Of a DNA stretch of 64,000 nucleotides, positions 52,960 to 60,885 are shown piece by piece. A model generated the notes under the pieces. It saw nothing but the letters and a program-made list of their open reading frames with translations. It had not been told where the DNA came from and did not search any database. The first letter of the stretch is position 1; each line of letters starts with the position of its first letter. Made by a program: the position numbers and the translations under genes. The stretch covers positions 386,112 to 450,111 of the forward strand of contig JAQSDM010000012.1 in the NCBI GenBank assembly GCA_029945945.1, written 5' to 3'. This DNA is from Algoriphagus sp. GTDB lineage: Bacteria; Bacteroidota; Bacteroidia; Cytophagales; Cyclobacteriaceae.

Positions 52960-52999
52960 GCATATCTGCGTATAGAAAATCGCCTATACGCAGATATGC
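52960..52999. other. oriT-like perfect inverted repeat upstream of mobilization genes
   Basis: GCATATCTGCGTATAG (52960-52975) and CTATACGCAGATATGC (52984-52999) are perfect 16-bp inverted arms with an 8-nt spacer. Immediately to the left is a further imperfect CTAGG/CCTAG pair (around 52914-52936). The site is about 80 bp before the mobilization protein start and next to the relaxase gene, as expected of an origin of transfer. The nick site is not identified. Confidence 0.55.
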
Positions 53000-53031
53000 T
53001 TAATCAATGGGTTCGTCCCTTAAAATCTGTT

Positions 53032-53952
53032 TTATGAATAGGAGTTTAGGGCGTTGATCAGCTCAACTCGGTTTTTGCTGTCCGCCTTTTTAAAAATCGT
53101 CTGAAGGTGTTTGTTGACTGTTCTTTCTGAAATAAAAAGTACTTCTGCGATTTCTTTGCTAGTAAGTCCTTGGGCTACTTTCTCAACCACTTCGCACTCT
53201 CGCTTGGTAAAGCCCAATTCAGCACATCGTTGGCCGAAAAAAGTACTGGGATCAATCGGTGGCCTCTGGTCGGTATCATTGATTTTTGCAAATACCTTTC
53301 TGTTTTCGAAGATCATCTTTCGGATAAACAAAAAAGTAATGATGATAAAGCCACCATTTGTGCAAATTACTTCCACAAATTGGGAAGCATCGACATAGCT
53401 AAAAACTGGCAGCAATACCCAAGGCACCGCCGCAGAATAAGTCAAAATTGCTTCCAGTGAATTTTGAGACCCCTCAAATTTCTTTCTAATACTCAGAAAA
53501 ATGATCACGATCAGATAAATCGCATAAACCAAAGGGATCGCCAATCCATACCAAATGGTTGCGGGAAGATCACCCAGTAATGGAAGCCCAATACAAAAGA
53601 AAAGCAGGAATGGAGCTATTAAGAATATCCAGACCCCAATTCGCGCATTCCACCTCAAATCATCCAGTTCGAAAACCCGATAAAAATAGTATGGAAAATA
53701 TGCTCCCATTACAAACCCGGTTCCATAAGCCAAGTTGATCTGAAGATTCAATGAAATAGGGAGCTCTGGATCTGGGAACAAGCCACCTGCAATATTGTAG
53801 ATGATCAACAATCCCAAAAGGATCAAATAGTATTGTCGATTCTTTTCAGCAGGATTTTGGAGATATAAAACCAACTGAGAAACAAAAAATAGCACCTCGC
53901 ACACGACAAAAATAAATGTCGCCAGATGCATGTCAGTTCCAAACACTGTCAT
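53032..53952 (-). CDS. LuxR-type regulator with membrane sensor domain
   Basis: A 306-aa protein with about seven hydrophobic segments (residues 10-215) and a C-terminal LuxR/FixJ helix-turn-helix (FTKRECEVVEKVAQGLTSKE, then IAEVLFISERTVNKHLQTIF). It could sense a membrane signal and switch transcription of the element. It starts in a 4-bp overlap with the GNAT gene and ends about 30 bp from the oriT-like repeat. Confidence 0.85.
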   Translation of the reverse strand: MTVFGTDMHLATFIFVVCEVLFFVSQLVLYLQNPAEKNRQYYLILLGLLIIYNIAGGLFPDPELPISLNLQINLAYGTGFVMGAYFPYYFYRVFELDDLRWNARIGVWIFLIAPFLLFFCIGLPLLGDLPATIWYGLAIPLVYAIYLIVIIFLSIRKKFEGSQNSLEAILTYSAAVPWVLLPVFSYVDASQFVEVICTNGGFIIITFLFIRKMIFENRKVFAKINDTDQRPPIDPSTFFGQRCAELGFTKRECEVVEKVAQGLTSKEIAEVLFISERTVNKHLQTIFKKADSKNRVELINALNSYS

Positions 53953-54518
53953 AGCAAATCCTTTTTGTAGAAGTAAAATGGAAAACCAAATTCATCGGAA
54001 GATGCATAAACTGAGAATCCGAAATTCTCATACCATCTGAAATTTCGCTCGGTGGAAGTTTCCAGGCAGACAGGTAGGTTCTTTTTCTTCGCCAACTCGA
54101 GTACAGATTTGAGAAGCATAGATCCTTCTCCTTTACCTTGGTTCTCTGGCTCTACACCGATAAACCAAACGTAAAGAAATGGCTCATTTGGTTGGACCCT
54201 TTCGATGCTTGATTCCCTTTTGAGCACCTTCGAAATTTTTGAAATTCCAATTCCCTGGAGAGCCAGTTTTAAGTCCCAAATCCATAGATTAAAAGACTTT
54301 CGCTTTCGGTTAGAATACTTGATCAAGACGCATGATTTTCCACTTTCGGAGATATACACCTCTCCGTTTTCCAGACAGTTTGCCAAACTGTACTCCATCA
54401 AAATTCTCCTGGAAGTGGCCGAATTACCAACCACAAAATCAACCGATTTATTGCCTTCAAAAGAATTCACTAAAATAGTAATGACTTTTTCTCGATCCTG
54501 TTCAATGAATTTTCTCAT
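53949..54518 (-). CDS. GNAT-family N-acetyltransferase
   Basis: A 189-aa protein. The acetyl-CoA binding region is FLYVWFIGVEPENQGKGEGS followed by MLLKSVLELA, with ENQGKGEGS as the Q/RxxGxG/A motif, and ETSTERNFRWYENFGFSVYA as motif B. The substrate is unknown. It is coupled to the LuxR-type regulator; together they may be a regulatory or cargo pair of the mobile element. Confidence 0.85.
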   Translation of the reverse strand: MRKFIEQDREKVITILVNSFEGNKSVDFVVGNSATSRRILMEYSLANCLENGEVYISESGKSCVLIKYSNRKRKSFNLWIWDLKLALQGIGISKISKVLKRESSIERVQPNEPFLYVWFIGVEPENQGKGEGSMLLKSVLELAKKKNLPVCLETSTERNFRWYENFGFSVYASSDEFGFPFYFYKKDLL

Positions 54519-54865
54519 GGTTCAGTCAATTTAAATTTTACCGAGTTGCGAGGTTAAATCCCTCCATTTTGAATGATTCAGCAAAGAAACATCGGAATGG
54601 CAAGTGCGTGTTTGTGAAAAAAATTCGGCAGAATTTGTGTCACAAATACACAACTTGCAAGGAACACGCAAAAGGTTCCTCAACACGCTCTTTCAATTTT
54701 ACATGCTGAAAAAAGCAAAGATATTTCTTCAACATTCCTCAAACCCACCACTTTCCCGCGAGGAAAAAAAGGTGCTAAAATTCATGGCCTGAGATTAAAT
54801 CAAGCCCATTTTTCAAAACCAGAATGATGCTTTTATCACTTGAAAAAAGACATCGAAATATTCCT

Positions 54866-54901
54866 ATATCTGTACATATCTATATATAGATATACAGATA
54901 T
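54866..54901. promoter_or_regulatory. AT-rich palindromic operator-like site before HTH-ParA genes
   Basis: A core perfect 18-bp palindrome (54876-54893, ATATCTATA/TATAGATAT) is flanked by ATATCTGT on the left and ACAGATAT on the right, with a 2-nt offset. It lies about 310 bp upstream of the plus-strand HTH gene. The gene-free stretch 54519-55207 is otherwise AT-rich; a 62-codon frame at 54604-54792 was judged unsupported. TATATTTG near 54952 could be a -7 element for rightward transcription. Confidence 0.45.
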
Positions 54902-55207
54902 GTATATATTCAGAAAACCAATAATTGCCTCACAAAATACATTTGTATGTATATATTTGCCTTAGAGGATCAAGTTATGATCTGCAAAACAGAAAAAGGA
55001 CTATATTCAATTTCACAGATAACACTTTCTTGATTTAGGCTCTGAACTTAAGATATCAACTAATGAAAAGGTCTGGAAGATCATCCCAATCGAACAATCC
55101 GAAAAGACCAACGGATAATTCCTTTTGAATATATCTATTTTTAAAAATATATGGTTTTGCTATATTATTAAAAAAATTTATCGTTTAAAAATAAGAATCA
55201 CTCATAA

Positions 55208-55615
55208 ATGACTGAAAATCAACGCCTAAAAATCATCCGGAAATTCTTAAAAGAAACCCAAGCAGATTTCGGGGCTTCTTTGGGCTTGACTCAGGCAGGA
55301 TATTCAGACATAGAACGAGGCAAGAACAACGTTTCTGGAAAGATTAAGATCCTCCTAAAGCGAGAACATAACATCAACCTAAGTTGGTTAGCTACGGGTG
55401 AGGGAGAAATGTTTATTACCACCATCGAGGATAGTGAAATGGACTCGGACAAACTAGGGAGCGAGCAAAACTTTTTTGACCGGCTCCAAGCAGAAATCGA
55501 AAGACTTCAAAATGAAGTGAAACGCCTAGCTGCTGAGAATAACTCATACAGTGAATTGGTGCGATCAAAGAACCTGATCATCGAGAACTTGGAAACCAGA
55601 ATTAATCAAAAGTAA
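55208..55615 (+). CDS. XRE-family HTH regulator with coiled coil
   Basis: A 135-aa protein. Residues 8-65 form a Cro/C1 helix-turn-helix (LKETQADFGASLGLTQAGYS, DIERGKNNVSGKI and LSWLATGEGEMF), followed by a Glu/Lys-rich coiled coil (FDRLQAEIERLQNEVKRLAA). It is upstream of the ParA gene and probably regulates the partition-like pair or the palindromic site to its left. Confidence 0.88.
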   Translation: MTENQRLKIIRKFLKETQADFGASLGLTQAGYSDIERGKNNVSGKIKILLKREHNINLSWLATGEGEMFITTIEDSEMDSDKLGSEQNFFDRLQAEIERLQNEVKRLAAENNSYSELVRSKNLIIENLETRINQK

Positions 55616-55683
55616 ATACATATTTATATAAATACTTTTTTATGGAAAAATGTTTTCATATCTTTAGTTAAAACCAAAGAGCC

Positions 55684-56430
55684 ATGAAAACAATCTCCAT
55701 CATGAATCACAAGGGAGGAACTGGTAAAACCACCTCCTCCATAAACATCGGTGCTGGGCTTGCCAAAAAAGGTTTCAAAGTTTTGTTGTTGGATATCGAT
55801 TCCCAAGCAAACCTGACTGAGGGACTGGGAAAAGGTGATCCTGAATTATCTGTTTATGATTCCATTCGGGAGAATAAAAAGTTACCGATCCTTAATGTCT
55901 CCGAAAACCTGGACTTGGTTCCCTCCTCCATCGATCTGTTGGGAGCTGAAATGGAGATTGTATCCAAAATTGGAAGAGAGCAAATCCTCCATAAACTCCT
56001 AAAGCCTATCCGCTCAGAATACGACTACATCATCATTGACTGCCCTCCTTCGGTTGGGTTATTGACCGTCAATGCCATGGTAGCGAGTGACACCATTTTG
56101 CTACCATTACAAGGAGAGTACTTTGCTTACAAAGGAGTGGACCGGCTTTTGGGCATAGTGAAAGAAGTCCGGGACAACCTAAACGATAAATTGGAAATCG
56201 GTGGAGTGTTTATTACCCAAATCAACCCAAACCGAATCCTGACCAAAACCATTGTGGAGAAACTCACCGAGGATCTCCAGGATAAAGTGTTCGACACCAA
56301 AATCCGAATCAACGTAGCATTGGCCGAAGCACAGCTGCAGGGACAAAGCATATTTGACTATGCACCAGACTCGAACGGAGCTAAGGATTATGAACTGCTG
56401 GTCGATGAAATTTTAAGCAAGTTAAACTGA
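55684..56430 (+). CDS. parA: ParA-family partition ATPase
   Basis: A 248-aa protein with deviant Walker A NHKGGTGKTTSS, LLLDIDSQANLTEGLG and IIIDCPPSVGLLTVNAM, the full ParA/Soj pattern. It would segregate or stabilise a plasmid or excised element. It is followed after 7 bp by a small RHH-like protein that may act as its partner. A second, different ParA is in the transfer operon. Confidence 0.92.
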   Translation: MKTISIMNHKGGTGKTTSSINIGAGLAKKGFKVLLLDIDSQANLTEGLGKGDPELSVYDSIRENKKLPILNVSENLDLVPSSIDLLGAEMEIVSKIGREQILHKLLKPIRSEYDYIIIDCPPSVGLLTVNAMVASDTILLPLQGEYFAYKGVDRLLGIVKEVRDNLNDKLEIGGVFITQINPNRILTKTIVEKLTEDLQDKVFDTKIRINVALAEAQLQGQSIFDYAPDSNGAKDYELLVDEILSKLN

Positions 56431-56437
56431 TAAAAAT

Positions 56438-56707
56438 ATGGCGAAGAAACTGAACGATCCTAGCAAGGGAAACAAAAACCTTGGCGCAAAACAAAGAGGT
56501 CTCGGAATGCTGATCAACCCTGAATCTGAGATACAACAAAAAGAAAAATCATCAAGCAAAGAGTTTGACACAGAAGATGTGAAAATCTACTCACTCCGGA
56601 TTCCAACTGATATGTTCGATAAGTTAAAATATGAGATAGGTAGGGAAACCAAGGCTTCAATGAGAGATATGATTCTGACGGCGGTTGCTAAGCATTATGG
56701 GATTTAG
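56438..56707 (+). CDS. Small ribbon-helix-helix-like protein, likely ParA partner
   Basis: An 89-aa protein with a flexible basic N-terminus (KKLNDPSKGNKNLGAKQRGL) and a C-terminal part VKIYSLRIPTDMFDKLKYEI followed by KASMRDMILTAVAKHYGI that fits a ribbon-helix-helix. This is the layout of ParG-like partition proteins: N-terminal arm stimulating ParA and RHH binding DNA. The assignment is by shape and position. Confidence 0.7.
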   Translation: MAKKLNDPSKGNKNLGAKQRGLGMLINPESEIQQKEKSSSKEFDTEDVKIYSLRIPTDMFDKLKYEIGRETKASMRDMILTAVAKHYGI

Positions 56708-56734
56708 GAAAAGGTTACTCCTTTTTGCACAATT

Positions 56735-56758
56735 AAAGCCACCTGAAAGGATGGCTTT
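56735..56758 (+). terminator. Terminator after the ParA operon
   Basis: AAAGCCA pairs with TGGCTTT (further CCT/AGG pairs inside), followed by a T-rich run on the plus strand, about 28 bp after the RHH-like gene stop. Confidence 0.65.
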
Positions 56759-56921
56759 GTTTCTTATGAAAGACTTTACGTTTTGCTTGATTTTAATACG
56801 GTTTTTTGAACAAAGACACGCACATGTAAAAAATTAATTTGTAGAAAAAGGCTAATCAAGCACTTCAGCCCTAATTACGTTTATACAATGTGGGAGGGGA
56901 GTGTTAGCCGAACTCTGTCCT

Positions 56922-56954
56922 TCCCTTCTCTTGGGGTAACCCAAGAGAAGGGAA
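56922..56954. repeat. 14-bp perfect hairpin inside the IS left end
   Basis: TTCCCTTCTCTTGG and its complement flank a 5-nt loop between the transposase stop and the left inverted repeat. It may stop transcription entering or leaving the element; there is no clear T run, so a plain terminator is not certain. Confidence 0.6.
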
Positions 56955-56967
56955 CTAAATAATTATT

Positions 56968-58182
56968 TTATTCCGCGTCCAAAACTAACCTCCCCTCAAA
57001 TCTAATGGCAAACTGTTGGACTGTCAACCCCCAGTTATGGATAGGGGCCGTCCATTTCCGTTCGATCCTCTTTGCAGCAAGATACACCAGTTTCAGCAGT
57101 GCCATATCACTTGTGAAAGCCCCTTTTATTTTGGTGACTTTCCTAACCTGCCGGTGATAGCCTTCAACCGCGTTGGTGGTATAAATGATCTTTCTGTTGG
57201 GTTTGGTATAGGCAAAATAGGCACTAAGACGTTCCCAGTTGCTGTTCCATGAACGGACCACCACAGGGTATTTCTTCCCCCACTTTTCTTCCAGGTCCAA
57301 CAGGGCAGACTCTGCCCCGTCTTTGGTATCTGCCCCATAGATAAGTTTCAGGTCAGCGGCAAGCTCCTTCTGCTCCTTACTAGCTACATACTTCAGGCTG
57401 TTGCGGATCTGGTGGACGATACAGAGCTGTACCTCAGCCTTAGGGAAAATAGAATGGATTGCTTCAGGGAATCCCGTCAGGTTATCTGTACAGGCGATCA
57501 GGATATCCTTTACCCCACGGTGCTGCAGGTCACTTAGGACCTGGAGCCAGAAGTTGGCCCCCTCACTTTCAGAAAGAAACATGCCCAACAGCTCTTTCTT
57601 CCCTTATTTGTTGATACCCAAAACATTGTACAGGGCCTTATGCCTCACCTTACCATCTTCCCGCACCTTGAAGTGCATCGCATCAAGCCATACGATACAA
57701 TATACATCCTCTAAAGGACGGCTCTGCCATTCTTTCACCTTTGGGACCACCCGGTCTGTAATCCCGCTGATCACTTCGGTGGAGACCTCTGTATATACAT
57801 CTCCCGGATATGGGCTGATATATCCCACATACTGCCTCCCATGCCATACAGGGCGGATCTGGTCTTCCAGACTGTCGGCTAATATGCGCTGCCTTTTTTT
57901 CACTATTTTAGGCTCAAAGCCACTTTTTCGGTCCTGTGGGGTCTCGATCGTTACTTCTCCCAGGTTACTCTTGACAATCTTGTTGCCCGTGCCGTTTCGC
58001 TTGTTGCCCGATGACCAACCATTTTCTTCATCCCGAAGATGCTCTTCCATCTCTGCGTGGAGCGCCTCTTCCAAAAACTCTTTGAGTATCGGCGCTAAGG
58101 CTCCGTCCTTTCGGAACAGGTTGTCACCTGATAAAAACTGTTTTAATACTTTTTTCTTGAATGCTGATTCTTGTTCTTTCAT
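56968..58182 (-). pseudogene. IS256-family transposase split by an in-frame stop
   Basis: The N-terminal part (57604-58182, 192 aa) ends LGINK followed by TAA; the reading continues in the same frame to the C-terminal part (to 56968, ending at LDAE). Together they give about 403 residues, the usual full length for this family. The stop takes the place of a residue just before GKKELLGMF. Catalytic region signals are WLDAMHFK, ACTDNLTGF and NAVEGYHRQ, the DDE residues of IS256 transposases. The element is therefore probably inactive unless the stop is read through. Confidence 0.85.
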
Positions 58183-58309
58183 ACTGCTCTATCTTAAAAT
58201 TCAAAGCTTTAGACAGAGTTAAGATTACACACTCGATCGATAGAAATTCCATTATCGGATTTTCATACATTTTGTATTTCTTTTGTGCACTCATGTCAAT
58301 GTGTTTTAA

Positions 58310-58540
58310 TTATTTAATCAATTTTTCTATAATATAAGCTGGAACCTGGGCTGAATACGCATCTTCATCATTAAGTTGATTTTTGGTAACAAGTTCCAAC
58401 TCGAAGATTAGCCCTAATACAAAAACCTTATCCATTTTTAGCTCTTGATAGAAGTTGTCATATTTTCTTTTTCCCAATAAATTGATCCCATAGAGATGAA
58501 AAACATGAATAATTTTACGGAGTTTAGAATAGCTTCCCAT
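58310..58540 (-). CDS. Small protein of unknown function beside patatin gene
   Basis: A 76-aa protein from ATG at 58540, 10 bp after the patatin-like gene stop. It is mixed hydrophobic/charged with KMDKVFVLGLIFELELV and ends AYIIEKLIK; no signal peptide. It may be co-expressed with the lipase. No family recognised. Confidence 0.5.
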   Translation of the reverse strand: MGSYSKLRKIIHVFHLYGINLLGKRKYDNFYQELKMDKVFVLGLIFELELVTKNQLNDEDAYSAQVPAYIIEKLIK

Positions 58541-58550
58541 CTCTTAATAA

Positions 58551-59417
58551 TTATAATATTCTATACTTTGTTATTTGTTCACTGGCAACCATTTCCCCTA
58601 TTTTTATCAGTTCATCTGCTTTATGAAAGTCGAAGGTATTGGCCGAATCATTAGGGATATTGATTAAGATATCCGGTTTGTACCTTTCAATATGCTGCCT
58701 GGCAATTTTATGTATCATAGCAGCAGTGGTTGTGGTTAACATAGAATAATAACCTAAACTTCCTTTATCTCCTGATGAAACCAGTTTGGCCATATTTTTC
58801 ATGAGGCCATTAAGCTGGTTATCGTTCGAATTGTTATTTGGCAAAACATTTTTGTTTAATTCATTTTTTTTATCTCCGTATAGATTTACCACAACAAGAA
58901 TGTAATCCTGTTTACGTTCTACATACTCAATGGGAACCGGATTTAACACCCCCCCGTCTACCAGCAATAAGTTCTTATACATAACCGGTATAAAAACGGT
59001 TGGAATTGCTACCGATGCCCGAATGGCCTCATAAAAACTACCCGATTTAAAAATCATTTCGCGTTCGTTCAGCAGATCAGTAGCTACAGCCGCAAAAGGA
59101 ATACGCATCTCCTCAATGTTCATGTCGGGGATAATTGTTTTCATTTTGTCAAATACTTTATCCCCTTTCAGTAACCCGGAGGTTGACAAAGCAAAATCCA
59201 AAAGTCCCCAGATTACCTGTCGGTTTATTGTTTTTACCCAATCGGTGTATTCGGGTAATTTACCCATCGCGTGGAGTCCGCCAATAACAGCGCCTATAGA
59301 AGATCCCGAAATAGAGGATATTTCAAACCCTTGTTTCTCCAATTCATTAATAGCACCAATATGAGCCAGCCCTCTTGAGCCGCCACTTGATAATACTAAT
59401 GATACTTTCCTTTTCAT
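58551..59417 (-). CDS. Patatin-like phospholipase
   Basis: A 288-aa lipid hydrolase of the patatin/RssA group. Motifs seen are SSGGSRGLAHIGAINELEKQ (oxyanion region), the nucleophile elbow GSSIG (Ser40) and the catalytic Asp in DGG (Asp154). No signal peptide is obvious, so it is probably cytoplasmic. The length is typical for the short bacterial form. It lies between an RND efflux operon and an unknown small gene. Confidence 0.88.
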   Translation of the reverse strand: MKRKVSLVLSSGGSRGLAHIGAINELEKQGFEISSISGSSIGAVIGGLHAMGKLPEYTDWVKTINRQVIWGLLDFALSTSGLLKGDKVFDKMKTIIPDMNIEEMRIPFAAVATDLLNEREMIFKSGSFYEAIRASVAIPTVFIPVMYKNLLLVDGGVLNPVPIEYVERKQDYILVVVNLYGDKKNELNKNVLPNNNSNDNQLNGLMKNMAKLVSSGDKGSLGYYSMLTTTTAAMIHKIARQHIERYKPDILINIPNDSANTFDFHKADELIKIGEMVASEQITKYRIL

Positions 59418-59503
59418 CTTTTAAAATTCATTCATTAATTTCTATTCTATCATTTAATCCAGATGGTTAGCCATTTCTACTTTTGAGTACAAATAGCATT
59501 GCT

Positions 59504-60874
59504 TTAACGCATGTTCTTAACCTCTCTACTGGTACCGGTAACTTGTAAATAGGTTGATATTGCCAGTTGATATTGAGTTTTGGCTTCAATCAATTTATCA
59601 GCAGTTTCTGTTTGCAGTGCTTGTGCTTCCAGTAAGTCCGAAAGGGTGACAACACCACTGTTATAACTGGTCTGCATTACTTTCAGATTCTCATCGGTTT
59701 GCTTTACAGTTTCTTCCATCATTATAATTTGACGATAAGATTCGTTTACATCAGTCCAGGCTTTTTCCATCTGAAGCTTTAATAAACCTTTGGTATCATT
59801 GAAAGTGTTCTCGGCAATTTGTTCCTTGATTTTATGTTCCTTGATGGCGTGCGAGCCTCCCCACCAATCGGAAATGGGTATAGACACTGTGCCATAAACC
59901 AAACCATTGGTAGTAGTATTAGTTCCTTCGTAATAGCTGTTGAAGGAATAACCAGCAGCACCTACAGCTAACTGAGGCATATAATCGCCCCTTTTCATTT
60001 TAGTTTGTAACTGCTCTGCTTTTACCGATTGCTGCAACAACTGATATTCTGCCCGGTTTGGTAATGCAGCTTCGATATCGGTGTAATAAGTGTTTGGCAA
60101 TTGTATGTTTTGCAAATCTTCCTGCAATACCAGCGCTGAGTCATACACTATACCGATGGTTTGACAGAACTGCCTAATCGCTAACTGCTTGCCGCTTTGC
60201 AGTTTGCTTTTATTGGTTCTAAGTTCACTTTGCTTTATCTGTACTTTCAACGCATCGTTTTTAATAATTAACCCTGATTTGAAGGCATCCTTTACTTGCT
60301 TGCTTACATCGTTTAACAACGCTTCATATTGTGCGATGGTCTTTTCTTTTTCCTGAAGCACTACAATCTGCCAGTATTGTTGTTCTGTTTTTAATAGCGT
60401 TTCATTTAAACTTAATTGTTGTTGCTTCTCTTTTACGTCAACTCCCAATTGGGCGAGTTTATTTCCGTTGCTGATTTTTCCACCAACAAAAATGGGTTGG
60501 GTTATATTGAGTAATCCAACCGTTGCTCTATCTAAAAGCTGGAGGTTTAAACCTGGAAAATAAGCAAACTCTGTTGCCGTTGCGAGGTTAGCCGGATTGC
60601 CGTCATATACCGGCAAATTTCCTCCCGGCATATTGAATTTAATGATGGGGTCCATCGCACGCATAGCAAATGCTGTTGCACTTACTTTAGGAAAGTAGTT
60701 GGTAAAAGCATTTTTCTTTACCTCCTGAGCCATCTCCATTTCCAATGCACTGTTTTTAATGTGTACATTATTTTTAATCGCCAAGTCTTTACTTTCTTGT
60801 AGGCTCAGCGTTGTCTGGCTGTATCCTTCTGTTATGAGAAATAAAGTGGCAGCTATGATAATTATCTTTTTCAT
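59504..60874 (-). CDS. TolC-family outer-membrane channel
   Basis: A 456-aa exported protein (signal peptide ending at GYSQ) with two OEP repeats of long coiled coils (LSLQESKDLAIKNNVHIKNS, and YQLLQQSVKAEQLQTKMK). It is the outer-membrane exit duct of the RND pump encoded 11 bp upstream. Substrate unknown. Confidence 0.9.
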   Translation of the reverse strand: MKKIIIIAATLFLITEGYSQTTLSLQESKDLAIKNNVHIKNSALEMEMAQEVKKNAFTNYFPKVSATAFAMRAMDPIIKFNMPGGNLPVYDGNPANLATATEFAYFPGLNLQLLDRATVGLLNITQPIFVGGKISNGNKLAQLGVDVKEKQQQLSLNETLLKTEQQYWQIVVLQEKEKTIAQYEALLNDVSKQVKDAFKSGLIIKNDALKVQIKQSELRTNKSKLQSGKQLAIRQFCQTIGIVYDSALVLQEDLQNIQLPNTYYTDIEAALPNRAEYQLLQQSVKAEQLQTKMKRGDYMPQLAVGAAGYSFNSYYEGTNTTTNGLVYGTVSIPISDWWGGSHAIKEHKIKEQIAENTFNDTKGLLKLQMEKAWTDVNESYRQIIMMEETVKQTDENLKVMQTSYNSGVVTLSDLLEAQALQTETADKLIEAKTQYQLAISTYLQVTGTSREVKNMR

Positions 60875-60885
60875 TCTAAAGAATT

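Larger units (their letters stand above)
56900..58234 (-). mobile_element. IS256-family insertion sequence
   Basis: The outer ends carry related inverted repeats: GAGTGTTAGCCGAACTCTGTC at the left edge region (56900-56920, 21 positions) and its counterpart at 58212-58234, sharing GAGTGT and AACTCTGTC. One split transposase lies between. A 14-bp hairpin at 56922-56954 sits just inside the left end. The 8 bp outside each end do not match, so no target-site duplication is seen; this may mean rearrangement at one end. The ends are approximate. Confidence 0.8.

Noticed and set aside
54604-54792. A 62-codon plus-strand frame ending LSREEKKVLKFMA, slightly like the start of a LuxR HTH
   Set aside because: It starts at GTG without a ribosome site, has no complete domain, and lies in AT-rich regulatory DNA.
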